DNA of 64,000 bases from Hydrogenophilales bacterium (GTDB lineage Bacteria > Pseudomonadota > Gammaproteobacteria > Burkholderiales > Thiobacillaceae): positions 62,001 to 126,000 of the forward strand of contig JAHFRD010000009.1 in the NCBI GenBank assembly GCA_023258975.1, in the 5' to 3' direction. Numbering within the stretch: position 1 is the stretch's first letter; every line of letters starts with the position of its first letter. Both the position numbers and the translations under genes were made by a program. The notes under the pieces are model-generated. The model saw only the letters and a program-made list of their open reading frames with translations, did not search any database and was not told the origin of the DNA. Of this stretch, positions 61,852 to 64,000 are shown piece by piece.

Positions 61852-63873
61852 TCAGCGCGCCAGCGCCGCCACTTCCAGTTGCAGATTGACTTCAAAGGGG
61901 CCGTCGACTTCCCAGATGAAGGTGAGTTCGACGGCCTGCATGATCTTTTCAAAACCGGCCTCGGATTGCGAAACGGTGTGGTGCGGACGCGCCTTGACGC
62001 GTGCCGGAGCAGAGGTGCGCAGGCGAATGGCGCCGCCCAGGTAATGATCTTCCAGACCGAGGTCGGCGAGCGCGTCCCAGGTGAAACTCTGGCCGAAGCC
62101 GCCGGGAATTTCGCCGTTGACCACGTAACGCCCGGCCGGGCCGTCGCAGCACGGCATGGCGAGATTGAGGCGGGTGGACAGGCGGCCCGCGCCCACGGTC
62201 TTGAAAGCGACGGAAAGCAGATTGTCGCGCACGCTGTAGATCTTGGCGACGCGGGTTTCTCCCGCCTGGCCCATGCACAGCACGGCATTCCCCTGGACGA
62301 AGGTGGTGGCGTATTCCACCGGCAGCTTTTGTTCGAAATCGGTCCAGCTTTCCGCGAACAGGCCGCGCGCGCGGGTGTCCGGGGTGAGGTCTTCCGGCTT
62401 GATCTCGTGTTTGAAGCGCACCACGTCGTGCGCCGAGGCGATGCCTTCGCCTTCATGCTCCTTGCCGGCGCCCGCCTTGGCCTTCTCGTGGTAGTGCTCC
62501 TCGTAGCGGCGCAGCGTGTCGGCGAAGTTCTGCGCCAGCGGGTAGCTGGACAGTTCGATCAGGGCGGCATCCTTGTCCGGGCGCATCACCGCCTGCAGGG
62601 CGAGGCTGCCGAGGAAGACCTCCTCGCGTCCATCCAGGTCGAGGTCGCTGGTGGCGAGGGGCGGGCGCGGTTGCAGCGCGTCGAGGCGGCGCTCCAGTTG
62701 AATCATGGCGTGCCACACCGCGCGGCGCAGGTGCGGCAGGTAGATGCCGCCGAACAGGCCGTGCCAGTAGGCATCGTTGGCTTGTGACTCGTGCAGGAGT
62801 TCGAGCAGATCCTGTCGCACCAGGCCTTCCGGCAACGCCGCCAGACGCTCGGATAGCCCCAGCATGCGCTTGTGCGCCCAGTTCGCTTCCGGGTAGCGGG
62901 TGAGGAAGTTCTTCCAGATGCCGCCGCGAATAAAGGGGCGGTCGCGCTCCAGCACGCCTTCATGCTGTGCCGCATGCACCAGTTCCGAGTAACGGCGCGC
63001 GGCCGGCGCCGGCAAGGTCCACTCGCCCATCTCGCTGTAGGAAACGGTGGGCAGGTAGACCACGCCACGAGTGCGCGTCTCCCGATGATGGTCGCGGATA
63101 TGGGTGCTGCGGATGATCCGCGAGGCGAGCACGCCTTCGATGAAATCCTTGAGCCAGCCGCGTTCGTAGACCCAGTGGTAGGTCTCCGGCCAGATGCCGA
63201 ATTTCTCGATGTCGTCGAAATAGATGGCTGCGGGAGCGTTGCCAACTGAACCACTCTCGTCGGCCAGCGACTCGATATAGGCGACGGCTTCACCCGCCGG
63301 GGAGAACGGCAGGCGGTAACGCAGGGCTTCCGAGATGGGGTAGAGATCGAGGCGGCGGCCGTCTTCCTCGGTGGTGTGGTAGCCGTTGAGTTGCTCCCGC
63401 TCGGCGCCGGCGCAAAGGAAATGGTAGTCGTCCACCATCACGTATCGAATGCCGGAATCGACCAGCGCCGGCACCACGGTGGCTTCCCAGACCCGCTCGG
63501 TGAGCCAGGCTCCTTCCGGGCGCTGGCCGAAAATCTGCTCCAGACGATCCGACATGGCGGCAAGCTGGCTCATGCGGTCGCGGTAGGGAATCACCGCCAG
63601 CACCGGCTCCATGTCGCCGGCGCCGAAGAACTCCACCTGGCCGCGCGCTGCCATCTCGGAGAGCAGCTTCATGTCGTCCGGATGGTTGTGGAACAACCAC
63701 TCCAGCAGCCAGCCGGAGGAATGCAGCGCGAACTTGAAATCCGGGTAGCGAAAGACGGTTTCCAGAAAGGGCTTGTAACAACGCTGGTGGGCATCCTCCA
63801 TGACTTCCGGAAAATTGCCGACGGGCTGGTGGGCGTGAACGCCGAGGAGAAGGCTGACGGTTCGGGGCATCAA
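61852..63873 (-). CDS. Glycoside hydrolase family 57 alpha-glucanotransferase/amylase
   Basis: The 673-residue protein has the five GH57 regions: HAHQPVGNF (start), HSSGWLLEWL/GAGDMEPVLAVIPY, the nucleophile Glu in WLTERVWE (about residue 127), the acid Asp in IYFDDIEKFGIWPETY (about 219) and a late catalytic-barrel segment. A C-terminal DUF1925/DUF1926-type part (from about 420) follows, as in thermococcal 4-alpha-glucanotransferase. It acts on glycogen or maltodextrins in the cytoplasm. No glycogen gene is next to it in the window. Confidence 0.88.
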   Translation of the reverse strand: MMPRTVSLLLGVHAHQPVGNFPEVMEDAHQRCYKPFLETVFRYPDFKFALHSSGWLLEWLFHNHPDDMKLLSEMAARGQVEFFGAGDMEPVLAVIPYRDRMSQLAAMSDRLEQIFGQRPEGAWLTERVWEATVVPALVDSGIRYVMVDDYHFLCAGAEREQLNGYHTTEEDGRRLDLYPISEALRYRLPFSPAGEAVAYIESLADESGSVGNAPAAIYFDDIEKFGIWPETYHWVYERGWLKDFIEGVLASRIIRSTHIRDHHRETRTRGVVYLPTVSYSEMGEWTLPAPAARRYSELVHAAQHEGVLERDRPFIRGGIWKNFLTRYPEANWAHKRMLGLSERLAALPEGLVRQDLLELLHESQANDAYWHGLFGGIYLPHLRRAVWHAMIQLERRLDALQPRPPLATSDLDLDGREEVFLGSLALQAVMRPDKDAALIELSSYPLAQNFADTLRRYEEHYHEKAKAGAGKEHEGEGIASAHDVVRFKHEIKPEDLTPDTRARGLFAESWTDFEQKLPVEYATTFVQGNAVLCMGQAGETRVAKIYSVRDNLLSVAFKTVGAGRLSTRLNLAMPCCDGPAGRYVVNGEIPGGFGQSFTWDALADLGLEDHYLGGAIRLRTSAPARVKARPHHTVSQSEAGFEKIMQAVELTFIWEVDGPFEVNLQLEVAALAR

Positions 63874-64000
63874 AAATCCTGGTGTTGCGGAGTGGGTGCG
63901 TGTCGTCGGGTTGCGGCGCGTGCCGCGTCTGACCCGATCTACAACTTCGGCGAAGGGCGAAGCATATCAGCCCATCCCCAGGTGAATAACGTGGCTCGCG
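63874..64000. other. Upstream region of the GH57 gene, no gene seen
   Basis: The last 127 bases hold no convincing open frame. They are the 5' flank of the minus-strand GH57 gene; I see no clear promoter. Confidence 0.5.

Overview
The window is a dense, high-GC stretch of a Gram-negative chromosome. It most resembles a betaproteobacterium: scpA-scpB-rluB, rplU-rpmA-obg-proB and lptF-lptG divergent from pepA are all present, with type IV pilus genes, RND efflux genes and TonB. I cannot name the genus. No rRNA, tRNA or CRISPR array was found.

Layout. 1-1549: the end of a CbiMQO-type cobalt/nickel importer. 1581-4058: rluB, scpB and scpA on the minus strand. 4323-7873: a secreted protein of unknown function, a TMTC-like membrane protein and a second membrane protein. 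7924-12396: dnaJ, a methyltransferase-like gene and lon; dnaJ and lon each have a heat-shock-type promoter. 12707-15308: a coiled-coil protein, an HD-GYP phosphodiesterase, a secreted protein and an orphan antitoxin. 15358-22740: a minor pilin/PilY1 locus made of two transcription units (pilV-pilW and pilX-pilY1), each with its own promoter and cyclic-di-GMP-I (GEMM-I) riboswitch. 22777-28734: mltA-apaG divergent from rpe, then gph, trpE and an RpfE-like gene. 28756-37314: a GGDEF-EAL protein, proB, obg, rpmA, rplU, an RDD protein and lptG/lptF. 37431-45210: pepA, a decayed transposase, thiO, an Irr-like Fur regulator, an orphan TRAP binding protein, a TonB-like protein, a short-chain dehydrogenase and a methyltransferase. 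45335-49829: an RND pump and its adaptor. 50014-54315: a short sigma-54 activator with a changed GAFTGA loop, then a PepSY / COG4705 / response regulator / histidine kinase operon. 54595-61119: a four-gene accessory cluster (73-aa helical protein, papain-like protease, patatin-like lipase, 1027-aa membrane protein) with a sigma-54-type promoter before the protease. 61161-63873: a SlyD-type isomerase and a GH57 glucanotransferase.

How it fits together. Cyclic-di-GMP links distant parts of the window: an HD-GYP protein, a GGDEF-EAL protein with an intact I-site, and two riboswitch-controlled pilus transcripts. In both pilus leaders the predicted transcript starts exactly at a small hairpin that competes with helix P1, and an identical 8-base segment can mask the ribosome binding site. 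This is the best-supported unusual system here. The 54.6-61.1 kb protease-lipase-membrane cluster is the best candidate for an undescribed system, but its function is unknown.

A family of paired inverted repeats (ends TGTAGCGCCGGC...GCCGGCGCTACA) sits between genes at about nine places. One copy supplies the stop codon of the Fur-family gene and another carries a second inverted repeat inside it. A different repeat lies in frame inside thiO.
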